25,237 bases of DNA from Synergistaceae bacterium (GTDB lineage Bacteria; Synergistota; Synergistia; Synergistales; Aminobacteriaceae), in the NCBI GenBank assembly GCA_017455085.1, contig JAFTBT010000103.1, positions 1 through 25,237 on the forward strand, in the 5' to 3' direction. Each line of letters opens with the position of its first letter. Positions within the stretch are counted from its first letter, which is position 1. Below are positions 14,694 through 23,300 of this stretch, one piece after another. The notes below the pieces were generated by a model that was not told the origin of the DNA, searched no databases, and saw nothing but the letters and a program-made list of their open reading frames with translations. The translations under genes and the position numbers were made by a program.

Positions 14694-15469
14694 CACTTCA
14701 CTTCGAACAGCAGGAACGCCCTCAACGTCAGCGCGTCATAGTCTCCGTTAACGCCGGGCAAGTCTCCCTGAAACGCCCTGATTCCCCACCAGCCGGGAGC
14801 AGTGATCTTTATGTGGGCTTCTCCGTTCTCGGCCTCAGTGTAGTACGCGTATGTGTTCTCGTACTCGGTCACAAAACCGTCATACGTTGCCCATACCGGC
14901 CCAGTGTATGGCTGACCGTTCAGGAGTACCTTCACGTGGAAATACTCGCCTACTTTTGCGTCTGCGGGGTTAGTGATCGGGATAACCTCCAGCGGGTGGC
15001 CGACTACCTGAGAAAATTTCGTGTCCTCGTGTGAAGTGTTGTAGAGAGCTTTGGCATACTTGTCGTTCTTCGTTGCACGAATGACCTTCAGGCCTTGAGC
15101 CTCGAGATCCTTGCGTGCTCCGGTCTTGCCGCCCTCGTTCGTGATGCACCATGTCTCGCCGTCCTTGATGGACACAAGCATAACCGAACCCGATGTATCT
15201 TTGGGAGTCACCGTGAAATCTATCCATAGTTCCGGATCGTTGCCGGTGAGTTTGGACTCGACGAGTTTGCCGTTCTCAATGATGCCTGCCTTCACGCGGG
15301 AAAGCTCCTCGACTTCCTCAGGTACTATGAATTTGTGAGCAGACTGTACACGCGCAGGAAAAGGCTCTCCGGCTTTCATGGTGTTGTCCTTTGCATTAAT
15401 GGTGAGTTCGTGGGAAAATGCAGGTGTGATAAGCGCAACAACCAGCGCAAACATGATAATACGCTTCAT
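14693..15469 (-). CDS. nikK: DUF4198 periplasmic protein, NikK-like nickel transport component
   Basis: This exported protein has 258 residues and belongs to the DUF4198 group that accompanies nickel/cobalt ECF importers. The signal peptide MKRIIMFALVVALITPAFS is cleaved before HE, giving a mature N terminus that starts with histidine, a likely metal ligand. The rest looks like two beta-sandwich modules with family patterns: VGHPLEVIPITNP, GEYFHVKVLLNGQP and a WGIRAF segment near the C terminus. ATG 15469 has GGAGGT 12 bases upstream; two TTG codons at 15475 and 15478 are alternative starts with shorter spacing. It is first in the nickel operon, 79 bases after the lpxB stop, with a palindrome in that gap. 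Confidence 0.82.
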   Translation of the reverse strand: MKRIIMFALVVALITPAFSHELTINAKDNTMKAGEPFPARVQSAHKFIVPEEVEELSRVKAGIIENGKLVESKLTGNDPELWIDFTVTPKDTSGSVMLVSIKDGETWCITNEGGKTGARKDLEAQGLKVIRATKNDKYAKALYNTSHEDTKFSQVVGHPLEVIPITNPADAKVGEYFHVKVLLNGQPYTGPVWATYDGFVTEYENTYAYYTEAENGEAHIKITAPGWWGIRAFQGDLPGVNGDYDALTLRAFLLFEVK

Positions 15470-15525
15470 GATCAACAAAAAACCTCCAGTGAAAAATTAC
15501 AGGCCTGTTTGGGATTTGCGAATAA

Positions 15526-15551
15526 TAACACAGATTTTTATGAAAGTGTTA
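15526..15551. promoter_or_regulatory. Long-spaced palindrome upstream of nikK, possible metal-regulator operator
   Basis: TAACAC (15526-15531) and GTGTTA (15546-15551) form a perfect inverted repeat with 14 bases between. The right arm covers the lpxB stop codon and the site lies about 55 bases upstream of nikK. Widely spaced palindromes of this general kind are typical of NikR-type nickel repressors, but no regulator gene is in the window, and the half-site orientation was not matched to a known consensus. Confidence 0.4.
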
Positions 15552-16664
15552 CGAATGAATTACGCACTCTGCCCAAAACTTCGCTGCGTGTTCAGTTCCC
15601 ATAGAGGTTTTTGCTTCACGGAGGGCTGAGTCTATTTCGCGCTTGGCCGTCTCGTCATCAAGATAGCGTTCAAGTTCTCTCACTATGTTTTCTGGAGTCG
15701 CTGCCTCACACAATAATTCCGGGTATACCTGCCGTGATGTGAGCATGTTCGGAATTGATATATTCTTCACGTGTACGAGCCGCTTCAGGATCGCGTGAGT
15801 GATTCTCTTCATGTTGTAGATCACGACCATGTACCGCCCTAGTAACATAGCTTCTACTGCAACTGTACCAGACACTCCAGCAACAGCACACGCCCCAAGC
15901 ATAAGCTCCCGGCCTTCGCCCTCCCACAGGTCAAACCCGCATGCACTCACCTTCCCGCGCAGAACGTCCGCAACTTCACCAGTCAATCCAGGCGCAACAG
16001 AGAACACAGGCACGTAATTTTTGCCCCTGAGAATCTCAGCAGTCCCCAGCAAAATATCGAGGTGATAATTTATGTCGTAGCGTCTGCTTCCGGGCATGAG
16101 GGCTATTATTCGCTCTTGGCCGAAACGTCTGCGAAATTCATCACTGACCTTCACATTTTCCAGCTCATGCACAAGAGGGTGCGACTTCCAGAGAGATTTT
16201 GCACCATGCTCCAGCAGAAATTTATGCTCAAACGAGAACAGCGGCAGGCAGAAATCGTAATCCCGCTTGAGATTCTTGACCCTTCCCGCACGCCATGCCC
16301 ACACTGTAGGCGGAATCAGAGAGACTATTTTTCCGGAGTAGCCAGCCTTTCTGAGTGAGTGTGCAAGCATCAGGTGAAAGTCCGGGCTGTCGATGAGGAC
16401 TACTGCGTCGGGATTCACGCGCAGAATTTCGCGGGTAATGGCATTCTTCAGGCGCAAGATTCTCGGCAGTGCAGGGATCACCTCAACGATTCCCATGAGC
16501 TTGAGTTCTTCGTAGCTCCACGTGCATTTTCCTCCGGCAGACTCTGCTTTTGGGCCGAGCATCCCCCAGATTCGCGCGTCAGGTGAAATCTTCAGGGACT
16601 CTCGCACAAAATCGGCGGCGTAAATATCCCCGCTGACCTCACCGCATGAGACGAATATATTCAT
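15549..16664 (-). CDS. lpxB: Lipid-A-disaccharide synthase
   Basis: This is a peripheral inner-membrane GT-B glycosyltransferase. It joins UDP-2,3-diacylglucosamine to lipid X, giving the disaccharide backbone of lipid A. The GEVSGD motif at residues 8-13 is diagnostic. IDSPDF is at 91-96, PPTVWAWR at 118-125 and the donor-binding PGSR at 191-194. The length of 371 residues is usual. The common GHP segment reads SHPLVHE here. It overlaps the upstream symporter-like gene by the four bases ATGA and so is translationally coupled. It lies in the same run as lpxI and an LptF/LptG permease, all part of lipid A/LPS formation. Confidence 0.95.
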   Translation of the reverse strand: MNIFVSCGEVSGDIYAADFVRESLKISPDARIWGMLGPKAESAGGKCTWSYEELKLMGIVEVIPALPRILRLKNAITREILRVNPDAVVLIDSPDFHLMLAHSLRKAGYSGKIVSLIPPTVWAWRAGRVKNLKRDYDFCLPLFSFEHKFLLEHGAKSLWKSHPLVHELENVKVSDEFRRRFGQERIIALMPGSRRYDINYHLDILLGTAEILRGKNYVPVFSVAPGLTGEVADVLRGKVSACGFDLWEGEGRELMLGACAVAGVSGTVAVEAMLLGRYMVVIYNMKRITHAILKRLVHVKNISIPNMLTSRQVYPELLCEAATPENIVRELERYLDDETAKREIDSALREAKTSMGTEHAAKFWAECVIHS

Positions 16665-18310
16665 GGCCGGTTATATTCCTTCATATCCAGTATGCCTTCA
16701 CGCGCTGATACAACAAGTGCTGACGCTATAGGCCCAATACATGCCGTAGCAGTGTCCAGCATGTCATTCACTACATCTATTATCATGAACAGAGGCACAC
16801 TCTCAACTGGCAGACCCATCTGCAAAAGAATCACAGACATTACTACAGCAGCTCCTACTGCAACGTTGGCAGCACCAAGCACAATAATCAACGTTGATAT
16901 TCCCAGAAATGCCATATCCCCAAACGTAAGAACTCTCCCGTAAATATTGGCGGTGAACATTACCCCGACAGCTACATATATCACAGCTATATTCCTGCTG
17001 ATCGTGATACCTAGAGGCAGAGTGAACGAATACACATACGACGGGATGCCCATATTCTTGGTGCACTTCATAGCGTCAGGAAGAGATGCAGTACTCGAAC
17101 ACGTACTAGCCGCAGTTAGCAGCGCAGGCAGGGATTTCTTGTACATCACAGCAGGATTCAGGTGTGCAAGGAATTTCACCATCAGCCAGTAAAGCACGAA
17201 CAGCAAAATATCTCCCGCCGCAATAGTCAGAGTTACTCCCAGAACAGAGAGCAGCGTTTTCATCCCTGTAGTGAGTATCATTGAGGCTATCGAGCAGAAC
17301 ACCACCAACGGAATAATCTTCAGGAAGATACTCATTGCCTTTGTGAATGTCGCGTTGAGTTCGGTGAATATATTCGCGAGAGACTTTGCACCGCTCAGTC
17401 CGGCAGAGAGCCCCAGAATCACAGCCAGTGCTATCAATTGCAGCATATTTCCGTCAAAAAACGGCCTCACTATGTCCGAAGGTATGACGTTCACGAAAGT
17501 ATCCAGCAGTGAGATCGAAGCAGCCTGCGCATTTACGGATGATACCCCTGCTGTGAGTCCCGCGCCTTCACCGACTCTGAAGGCCAGCATCAGCCCGAAA
17601 GCTATCACCAGTGCAACAACCTGCGTCATCATGAAACAGGCCAAAATTTTCCCGCCTATGTGTCTCAAGCCAGAAAGCCCTCCGGAATCCGACATACATG
17701 AGGTTATCGAGAAAAACACTACAGGTATCGCACACAGCTTCAGCCCGTTCAAGAAGACATTTCTGACAGACACGAATAGATTATCATTCACGAACATGTA
17801 CACGCTCTCCGGAACAAAAGCCCGCATCAATAAGTCGCATATCACCGCACAGACCAGCGCACCAAGAACTGCATACAGCCCCGAATAGCTCGAACGAACC
17901 GCCCGAATCTTGATAGTGTTGTAGTTTCCGGAATGCCTGTAGCTGAGATTCTGACTGAACGACCGCAGAAGAATATTCCGGATAGTTTCAGCCGCCTCCA
18001 GAGAAATGTCATCACTGTCCAGAGGCATAACATCACCAAATCCGACAGTAAACGCAAACTCTTGGCCGAGTACTGTCAGCTTTATGTTCACGTTCCCGAA
18101 AAACTTGCTGACGTTTACGGTGAATGCCTGAACTTTCGTGAAATCAGAGTGCTGCAACAGACTCACTAACGACTCCTCGCACATAAGCTCCGCACGGTTA
18201 ATGTCTTTGTGATTCAGATTCAGGGCTGCTAGATTCTCGTGTATGTATTCCAGCGATTGTGATAACGCAGTGTCAGTACTGCCGCTGTCAACTAAAAAAT
18301 TCTTCTGCAA
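16661..18310 (-). CDS. Symporter-fold membrane protein fused to an N-terminal ATPase-like domain
   Basis: This 549-residue protein has two parts. Residues 1-140 resemble an anti-sigma/histidine-kinase type ATPase domain: an N-box-like ELMCEESLVSLLQH at 41-54 and a closing GNYNTIKIRAV, although the usual Asn is Ser. Residues 145-549 have the dicarboxylate/amino acid:cation symporter fold, with the serine-rich hairpin AASTCSSTASLP at 400-411. Key transport residues are changed: the NMDGT motif reads SRNIA (438-442), and positions equal to GltPh Arg397, Asn401 and Asp405 are Asp519, Ala523 and Pro527. The start is TTG 18310, with GGGGGA six bases upstream. It lies between lpxI and lpxB. Substrate and activity are unknown. 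Confidence 0.85.
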   Translation of the reverse strand: MQKNFLVDSGSTDTALSQSLEYIHENLAALNLNHKDINRAELMCEESLVSLLQHSDFTKVQAFTVNVSKFFGNVNIKLTVLGQEFAFTVGFGDVMPLDSDDISLEAAETIRNILLRSFSQNLSYRHSGNYNTIKIRAVRSSYSGLYAVLGALVCAVICDLLMRAFVPESVYMFVNDNLFVSVRNVFLNGLKLCAIPVVFFSITSCMSDSGGLSGLRHIGGKILACFMMTQVVALVIAFGLMLAFRVGEGAGLTAGVSSVNAQAASISLLDTFVNVIPSDIVRPFFDGNMLQLIALAVILGLSAGLSGAKSLANIFTELNATFTKAMSIFLKIIPLVVFCSIASMILTTGMKTLLSVLGVTLTIAAGDILLFVLYWLMVKFLAHLNPAVMYKKSLPALLTAASTCSSTASLPDAMKCTKNMGIPSYVYSFTLPLGITISRNIAVIYVAVGVMFTANIYGRVLTFGDMAFLGISTLIIVLGAANVAVGAAVVMSVILLQMGLPVESVPLFMIIDVVNDMLDTATACIGPIASALVVSAREGILDMKEYNRP

Positions 18311-18311
18311 T

Positions 18312-19103
18312 TCATATCCCCCACACTGCTATGCTATATCTCTCAGCAAGCACAAAAAATTCCTCCGGCTCAAGAATCAACGTCTTTCCTGCCTCAACAG
18401 CCAAACACGTCAATCCTGCCTTCCTCATGTTCTCCAGAGTACGAGGCCCCACAGTCGGCAAGTCATAGCGCATATCCTGATCCGTCCGCATCATCTTCAC
18501 GACTACACCATGGCCCGCAAGCTCCCCCGCCCGGAGAATCATCCTGTCAGTACCCTCCATAGCTTCGACCGCCGAGACTGCTCCGTCAGCTACACACACT
18601 GCCTGCCCGAACGAACACGGCAGAGTCACGCGCAGAATCTCTTGGCCGTAAGCTGTGTCGTGAAGCTCTTTCTGTGTTGGGGAACGTGACGAAAGTTTTC
18701 CGGATGAGGCTATAAATTCGGGGAGTATCTGCCAGTACGGAATGACCTTGATGTTTTCGGACTCGATGACGTTCACGATTGCAGCGAGTAACGAGTGATC
18801 ATCATGCAGGCTCTTGCGAATCACCGAACGGCTCATGCGGTCGAACATCAAAGGCAGGCAGTAAATGATTCTCTTGGGGATTCTGCCCGCCATTATGACG
18901 CTGTCCGCACCGAAGGCCTTCACCTCCCGCAAGCCCCGGCCAAGTGCTGGAGCCTTCATGTGTACGAGACGCGAGGCATATTGTGCAAGTTTTTCGGGGT
19001 CATCACGCAGAGCAAGTATCAGCGTAGATTTTTGGAGAGCCTGTAGCTTTTTGGCGATCTCCACCGGCAAAATACCCTGTCCGGCAATTAGGGCTATATT
19101 CAA
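18312..19103 (-). CDS. lpxI: UDP-2,3-diacylglucosamine pyrophosphatase LpxI
   Basis: LpxI hydrolyses UDP-2,3-diacylglucosamine to lipid X and UMP, replacing LpxH in many bacteria. The 263-residue protein has the family N terminus IALIAGQGILPVEIA, the loop MAGRIPKR, the segment AVEAMEGTDRMILRAGELAG, and the catalytic region KMMRTDQDMRYDLPTVGPRT with conserved aspartates. Its product is the acceptor for lpxB, two genes downstream. It overlaps the LptF/LptG gene by four bases (ATGA), and the symporter-like gene starts one base after its stop. No lpxH is present in the window. Confidence 0.94.
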   Translation of the reverse strand: MNIALIAGQGILPVEIAKKLQALQKSTLILALRDDPEKLAQYASRLVHMKAPALGRGLREVKAFGADSVIMAGRIPKRIIYCLPLMFDRMSRSVIRKSLHDDHSLLAAIVNVIESENIKVIPYWQILPEFIASSGKLSSRSPTQKELHDTAYGQEILRVTLPCSFGQAVCVADGAVSAVEAMEGTDRMILRAGELAGHGVVVKMMRTDQDMRYDLPTVGPRTLENMRKAGLTCLAVEAGKTLILEPEEFFVLAERYSIAVWGI

Positions 19104-20203
19104 ATCCGGTCAACCCTCAGCGTGAAGAATATCGCTACCACAGCAAAAACTATATTGGGCCCCCAGCCAGCTACCACTGCCGGCATGTTTCCGGACTCTC
19201 CAAGCGCACGGCACAACGACATCACAACGTAGTACCCGAACACCATCACGACGCTGATTCCGAAGCCGACTCCTCCGCCGGAACGCCCGCGCCTCGATGC
19301 TCCGAACCCTGCGCCGAGTATCGCCATGATCATGCATGCCCAAGGGACTGCCAGCTTCAAGTGGAATATCACCCACAGTTTCGAGAGATCAGAACCCACA
19401 GTGCCGGCCTGTGTGATGTAGCTCCATAGTTCATGCGCGGACATGTCCGAAGGGTTACGTGTACTGCGCTGCAATTGCTCCGGCGACATCCTCAGGGCTA
19501 ATTTCTGCCGGCCGAAACGTAAAAGCAGACTCACTTCTCCTTCACGGTCAATGTTGTAGATTCTGCCGTCATCTATCCACCACTGCGAATTTACCCACTC
19601 TCCGTGCTGTGCATGTATTGTTGTGGAGAGTCTCCCGTCATCGCTGAACTCGTGCATCATGACTCCGCTCATCTTCCCCAAATTCGGGTCGAGCCGGTCA
19701 ATGTAGAACACCCTCTTGAGTTTGCCGTCATGTTCCTCGCGCATAAAGACCTTTTCCTGAATCGCCGCCGCCTGATTCTTCATGATCTCGAACTTCATCA
19801 GTTTATCCGCTGCCTCCGCCGCAAACGGTACAAATGTCTCGTTGAGAGTCAGGGCAATTATCGAGATGAGGAATGATGCGACAACTATCGGCCTCAAGAT
19901 TCTCCGGAAGGGGATTCCTAACGACTTGAGCGCGATAAGCTCACTCCCTCCCTGAAGCGTGGACATACCCAGCAGAGTCGACAACAGCGACGACATCGGG
20001 ATAGTCAGTATCACGACTTCAGGCAGCCTGTACATGAACAGACGCACCACCACAGAGAGAGCTATACCCTGTTCGATCACGAGCTTTGCGGCCTGAAACA
20101 GCAGGTCTCCGGCTACGAATATCAGCACGAATATCAATATACCGAACACAAAAGGCCCGGTGCATGAACCTAGTATTAACTTATTCAGCAGGCTTCTTCT
20201 CAT
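19100..20203 (-). CDS. lptG: LPS export permease of the LptF/LptG (YjgP/YjgQ) family
   Basis: This inner-membrane component of the LptBFG ABC exporter extracts LPS towards the periplasmic bridge. The 367-residue protein has the usual layout: three N-terminal helices (starting GPFVFGILIFVLIFVAGDLLF), a periplasmic beta-jellyroll-like domain (about residues 130-265) and three C-terminal helices. Family landmarks are LPEVVILTIPMSSLLSTLLGMSTLQGGSELIALKSLGI and, near the end, WGPNIVFAVVAI. Only one such gene is in the window, as in organisms that use a single LptF/G type protein or carry its partner elsewhere. LptF and LptG cannot be separated by eye. Confidence 0.88.
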   Translation of the reverse strand: MRRSLLNKLILGSCTGPFVFGILIFVLIFVAGDLLFQAAKLVIEQGIALSVVVRLFMYRLPEVVILTIPMSSLLSTLLGMSTLQGGSELIALKSLGIPFRRILRPIVVASFLISIIALTLNETFVPFAAEAADKLMKFEIMKNQAAAIQEKVFMREEHDGKLKRVFYIDRLDPNLGKMSGVMMHEFSDDGRLSTTIHAQHGEWVNSQWWIDDGRIYNIDREGEVSLLLRFGRQKLALRMSPEQLQRSTRNPSDMSAHELWSYITQAGTVGSDLSKLWVIFHLKLAVPWACMIMAILGAGFGASRRGRSGGGVGFGISVVMVFGYYVVMSLCRALGESGNMPAVVAGWGPNIVFAVVAIFFTLRVDRI

Positions 20204-20216
20204 TCTGTAAACACTC

Positions 20217-21377
20217 TCATTCTGATAACGCAGTCGCAGAATATTTGCGGGTCATCGAGTTAGTCATGCGGTCTATAAGTTCCTGAGCAGTCGGTACGTT
20301 GTTGCCGCCCTCGAAAGTCTCGTACACACTCAGCACAGTAACATTCAGAAATTCCTCGAACGTTGGGACTAGTGCATTAGTGATCGCCGAGAGTCTGCCT
20401 ATGACGTTTTCAGCCATCTGGTACGGACATTCCGACAGCACCACAAGAATCTGTGCTTCCCCCGTCTGAATGGCTGTGTCTGACTGGCGAATATCCTTCA
20501 TGATTCTCGCGCAGTATGCCCTGAACGGACGGATATACTTATCCATGTCGTCACTAGGCAGCAATTGCGGGAACACCAGCCGCAGCATCACAGCAGTAAC
20601 TGCCCGACTGTAGCGTCCTGCCCTGTAAAGCTCATCGGAGATTCTCGCGAAGCCATATGTGTACGTGTGGAGCTGTGTATCCGGATCTATGAACGTCAAT
20701 GCACTTCCGGATGGTGCTGTGCCTTCCTGTCCAGAGGGCTCTTCACCGGACATTAGGCCTTTGGGATTCAGCTCGAAGTAGAATCTTCTGCCGTCGTCTA
20801 TGGCTATGCGCTTGATGTCCCAGATTTTTCCGTTGATCTCCGCAGTCTTTGACACGGGGCTGAACCACTCGCTGATATTCTTGCCCAACATGTTTATGCG
20901 TGATATGTCCAGAACTTCGAGCATACTGTCCGTCATGTTCAGGATTGCTCCCGTCCCGTCAGTTATCGCGAAATTCACCGGTAACTGTTTCAGGTCGTCC
21001 TCAACCTCAAGCACTACGACTTTGTTGCGTTCGCCTTCAGTCTGGTTATACGCCACGACCAACGCCGCAGCCCCACACACCGCAAGAATCACGCCGAGCC
21101 ACTGAAACATTCTTGCGCCGTACATGATCGCCATCGGACAGAGTATTATTCCCTGCGCAAGTGCCTGCAATGACGGAAGCCCTATGCTGAAGCCGTGAAC
21201 TATGAATAATCCGTAGAGTACACTCAGCACGATAAACAGCAGCCACACCAAGCCCCATATAGCTATGTCTATTTCGCCGACTACCTGCCCCATACCCATA
21301 CCGCGAGCAAGCATAATCGTAGCTATAGCGACAACAGGAGGCAGAGTGATCCACTTCAGGAAATTGTTATTACCCAT
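20217..21377 (-). CDS. Membrane PAS protein with degenerate GGDEF-like domain
   Basis: This 386-residue protein has three or four transmembrane helices (residues 8-108), a short linker, a PAS-like sensor segment (about 125-205) and a C-terminal domain that follows the GGDEF pattern. In that domain DPDTQLHTYTYG (231-242) takes the place of the D-x-L-T-G-L-x-N-R start, RQSDTAIQTGEAQILVVL (297-314) the place of the GGDEF core, and YQMAENVIGRLSA the following helix. The catalytic GGDEF is GEAQ, so cyclic-di-GMP synthesis is unlikely. It ends 13 bases before the LptF/LptG gene and starts one base after the DUF4139 gene. Its role may be sensory or structural. Confidence 0.72.
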   Translation of the reverse strand: MGNNNFLKWITLPPVVAIATIMLARGMGMGQVVGEIDIAIWGLVWLLFIVLSVLYGLFIVHGFSIGLPSLQALAQGIILCPMAIMYGARMFQWLGVILAVCGAAALVVAYNQTEGERNKVVVLEVEDDLKQLPVNFAITDGTGAILNMTDSMLEVLDISRINMLGKNISEWFSPVSKTAEINGKIWDIKRIAIDDGRRFYFELNPKGLMSGEEPSGQEGTAPSGSALTFIDPDTQLHTYTYGFARISDELYRAGRYSRAVTAVMLRLVFPQLLPSDDMDKYIRPFRAYCARIMKDIRQSDTAIQTGEAQILVVLSECPYQMAENVIGRLSAITNALVPTFEEFLNVTVLSVYETFEGGNNVPTAQELIDRMTNSMTRKYSATALSE

Positions 21378-21378
21378 G

Positions 21379-22965
21379 CTATTTGTACTGCAGCTCCTCT
21401 CCTGATGGATAGCTCAGTGAATAGTCCACTATGATGGACTCAGTTTTTCCGGCAGGCACTACGATTTCCCAAGTGTAGCGGTTCTCCGGGTCTTTGCTCT
21501 TCTCCTTCGGCTCTATGCGCTTGACATCGAGCTTGATTTTTTCGTCTGTGGGGATGGGTAATCTGTCGCGTACTGTGATGAGTTTTTCGGACTTAGTGCC
21601 GTTAGTGATCTCCAGTTTGTAGCCGCTACTCTGTACTCCGCTGAACCACGAGACTCCTGTTTTGCCTATGAGTGCCTCTTTCTTCACGGTGATCTGGTCC
21701 GCATAGCCGAAAGGTACACGCTTCTGTCCCTGCCCGAACTCCTGAATGAAGATTTTCCCTGAAGGGTAGCCGTCAACTCTCAGCTCCGCCGTGCCTGGAA
21801 TGAGTTTATCGTTTTCCTCGTCCATGCTCGCGATGATCCATGCTTTGTCCTTCTGTTCAGGGATGAGCATAATTATCGGGGTGGCAGACATTTTCACGCT
21901 GCCTAGTGCTACCTGAAATTCTTTCTCTTGGCCGTCACCGGTGATTTCTCCTTCGACTCGTACTGTCCTGTCGGAAATACTCTCTTCAACAGCGGGAGCT
22001 ATTGGTGCTGATTCTTCTTCGGCCATCTCGTCCAGAGCCATCCCGTCCATCATCATTGGTGCGGCCATTTTTGCGGACTCGTACATCCTGTTCGTGCGGG
22101 TAACCCTCATTCCTGCGGCGGACATCACGCGCTCCTGCTTAGGCCTGATTCCGACTCTGAGGGGCTGAAGATCCGGGTTGCTGATGCTCTCGTCAGGAGT
22201 CTTTGTGTGCATGGTGAACGTTCCCGAATAGTCGAGGCCTGTTCTCTGTGAAACCCGTATGAACATCTGCACGTCAATATCTCCCGAATTGCTGTCCAGA
22301 TTCAGCGTGTATCTTGGCCTCCATGATGCAGCACCAGTAGCAGCTTCGATTCTGACGGTGGATTTTGCGCGGCCTGTGATCACCAAAAAGCTGCTTTCAC
22401 CTGATGGGCGGCGTGAGTTCATTTCGCTGTTGAGCATGGTGAGTTTTTCCTTCTCAGCTGCGAGAGTAACCTTCAGTGCGGCCAAGTCTGCTTCAGTTTT
22501 CTGACGCAAGTCCTGAGCGTTGGCGATGTATTCCAGCAAATCGAGCGGGTCGTCTGCCCGGTCTGGCTCTATGTTCTTGAGGAGGTTTAGTGTCTGCTCA
22601 AGTGCTGACTGTCTGGCTGAAAGTATGCTGACGGTTTCGGCTTGAGACTCCTGTGCGGTTTTGAGGTCCTCAAGCTGCGGGGGAGTCCAGCGGGTGCGTG
22701 AGAGCTTTTGCGTGCGGATATCACCGTAGACATTTTCGGGAGTTAGGAGCTTGACGGATTCGGGTGCGAACGCTCCGGGAAGGTATGCTGTGAAACTGCC
22801 GTCCTCTTCCTGCGGGTCGATAAGGAACTCGAATCTTGCTCCGCTTGGGTAAAAGTTGAGGGAAGCTATTTGTGCGTTGTAGGTGTCTGGAATTTCGAGG
22901 GCACTGCTTGACTGCGGGAAGAATGCCGCGCCTAACAGCACCAGTGAAAATATTACTGCCTTCAT
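21379..22965 (-). CDS. Exported DUF4139 protein (MuiA-like, mucoidy inhibitor family)
   Basis: This exported protein of 528 residues has a signal peptide MKAVIFSLVLLGAAFFPQSSSA. The N-terminal part (about 30-110) matches the DUF4140 type of beta domain. A coiled-coil stretch (about 95-185) follows, with long Leu/Glu/Lys runs. The C-terminal DUF4139 domain starts at GAASWRPRYTLNLDSNS and includes VSQRTGLDYSGTFTMHT. The molecular function of the family is unknown; some members are named for effects on capsule (MuiA). It is first in the minus-strand run that continues to lpxB, with AAGGAG 12 bases before the ATG. A link with the cell envelope is inferred from that position. Confidence 0.85.
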   Translation of the reverse strand: MKAVIFSLVLLGAAFFPQSSSALEIPDTYNAQIASLNFYPSGARFEFLIDPQEEDGSFTAYLPGAFAPESVKLLTPENVYGDIRTQKLSRTRWTPPQLEDLKTAQESQAETVSILSARQSALEQTLNLLKNIEPDRADDPLDLLEYIANAQDLRQKTEADLAALKVTLAAEKEKLTMLNSEMNSRRPSGESSFLVITGRAKSTVRIEAATGAASWRPRYTLNLDSNSGDIDVQMFIRVSQRTGLDYSGTFTMHTKTPDESISNPDLQPLRVGIRPKQERVMSAAGMRVTRTNRMYESAKMAAPMMMDGMALDEMAEEESAPIAPAVEESISDRTVRVEGEITGDGQEKEFQVALGSVKMSATPIIMLIPEQKDKAWIIASMDEENDKLIPGTAELRVDGYPSGKIFIQEFGQGQKRVPFGYADQITVKKEALIGKTGVSWFSGVQSSGYKLEITNGTKSEKLITVRDRLPIPTDEKIKLDVKRIEPKEKSKDPENRYTWEIVVPAGKTESIIVDYSLSYPSGEELQYK

Positions 22966-23027
22966 GATGAAAAGATAACTCCTTTCGAATTTGTGAATAA
23001 TATGTGTAATGGAAAATTTTGCATGAT

Positions 23028-23033
23028 ATTATA
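23028..23033 (-). promoter_or_regulatory. Predicted -10 element for the DUF4139-lpxB operon
   Basis: A perfect TATAAT lies on the minus strand at 23033-23028, 63 bases upstream of the first gene of the minus-strand run. The matching -35 is weak (TTCTAA at an 18-base spacing). It is the best promoter candidate for the operon. Confidence 0.42.
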
Positions 23034-23090
23034 TTGCATACTCACTGATTATTAGAATTTGACGGGTAAAATTTTTGTGTCCATACGTGA

Positions 23091-23300
23091 TTTTGGCGTT
23101 ATGGGTGTAAAATTATCGCGTTTGCGCACGGGAAATCATACATGTTTTTGCTTGGGAGTGTGCAAAACGTCTCTCCGGAACAGAGAGCGAAGAGTCTTGT
23201 GGAGACTGATACCGCTACACGAGAGCCTAATGGTTATTGTGCAAGTATTCGTCAAGGAAGCAAGAAGCCCAAGTGCATTAGCATTGGGTAGTTCACAAGG
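23091..23300 (+). mobile_element. IS200/IS605-type 3' remnant: TnpB-like tail and omega-RNA-like right end
   Basis: A short plus-strand frame (23091-23291) ends with a TnpB-tail-like peptide: NVSPEQRAKSLVETDTA, then ASIRQGSKKPK, stop. Overlapping its 3' end is the hairpin typical of IS200/IS605 right ends: AAGAAGCCCAA, then GTGC-ATTA-GCA, then TTGGGTAGTTCAC, in which CCCAA (23268-23272) pairs with TTGGG (23284-23288). In TnpB elements this region makes the omega RNA, whose guide is copied from the bases after the right end, here 23297 onward. No catalytic TnpB domain, no tnpA and no clear left end are present. It is therefore a remnant or a non-autonomous element. The call rests on remembered motifs, not on a search. 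Confidence 0.65.
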
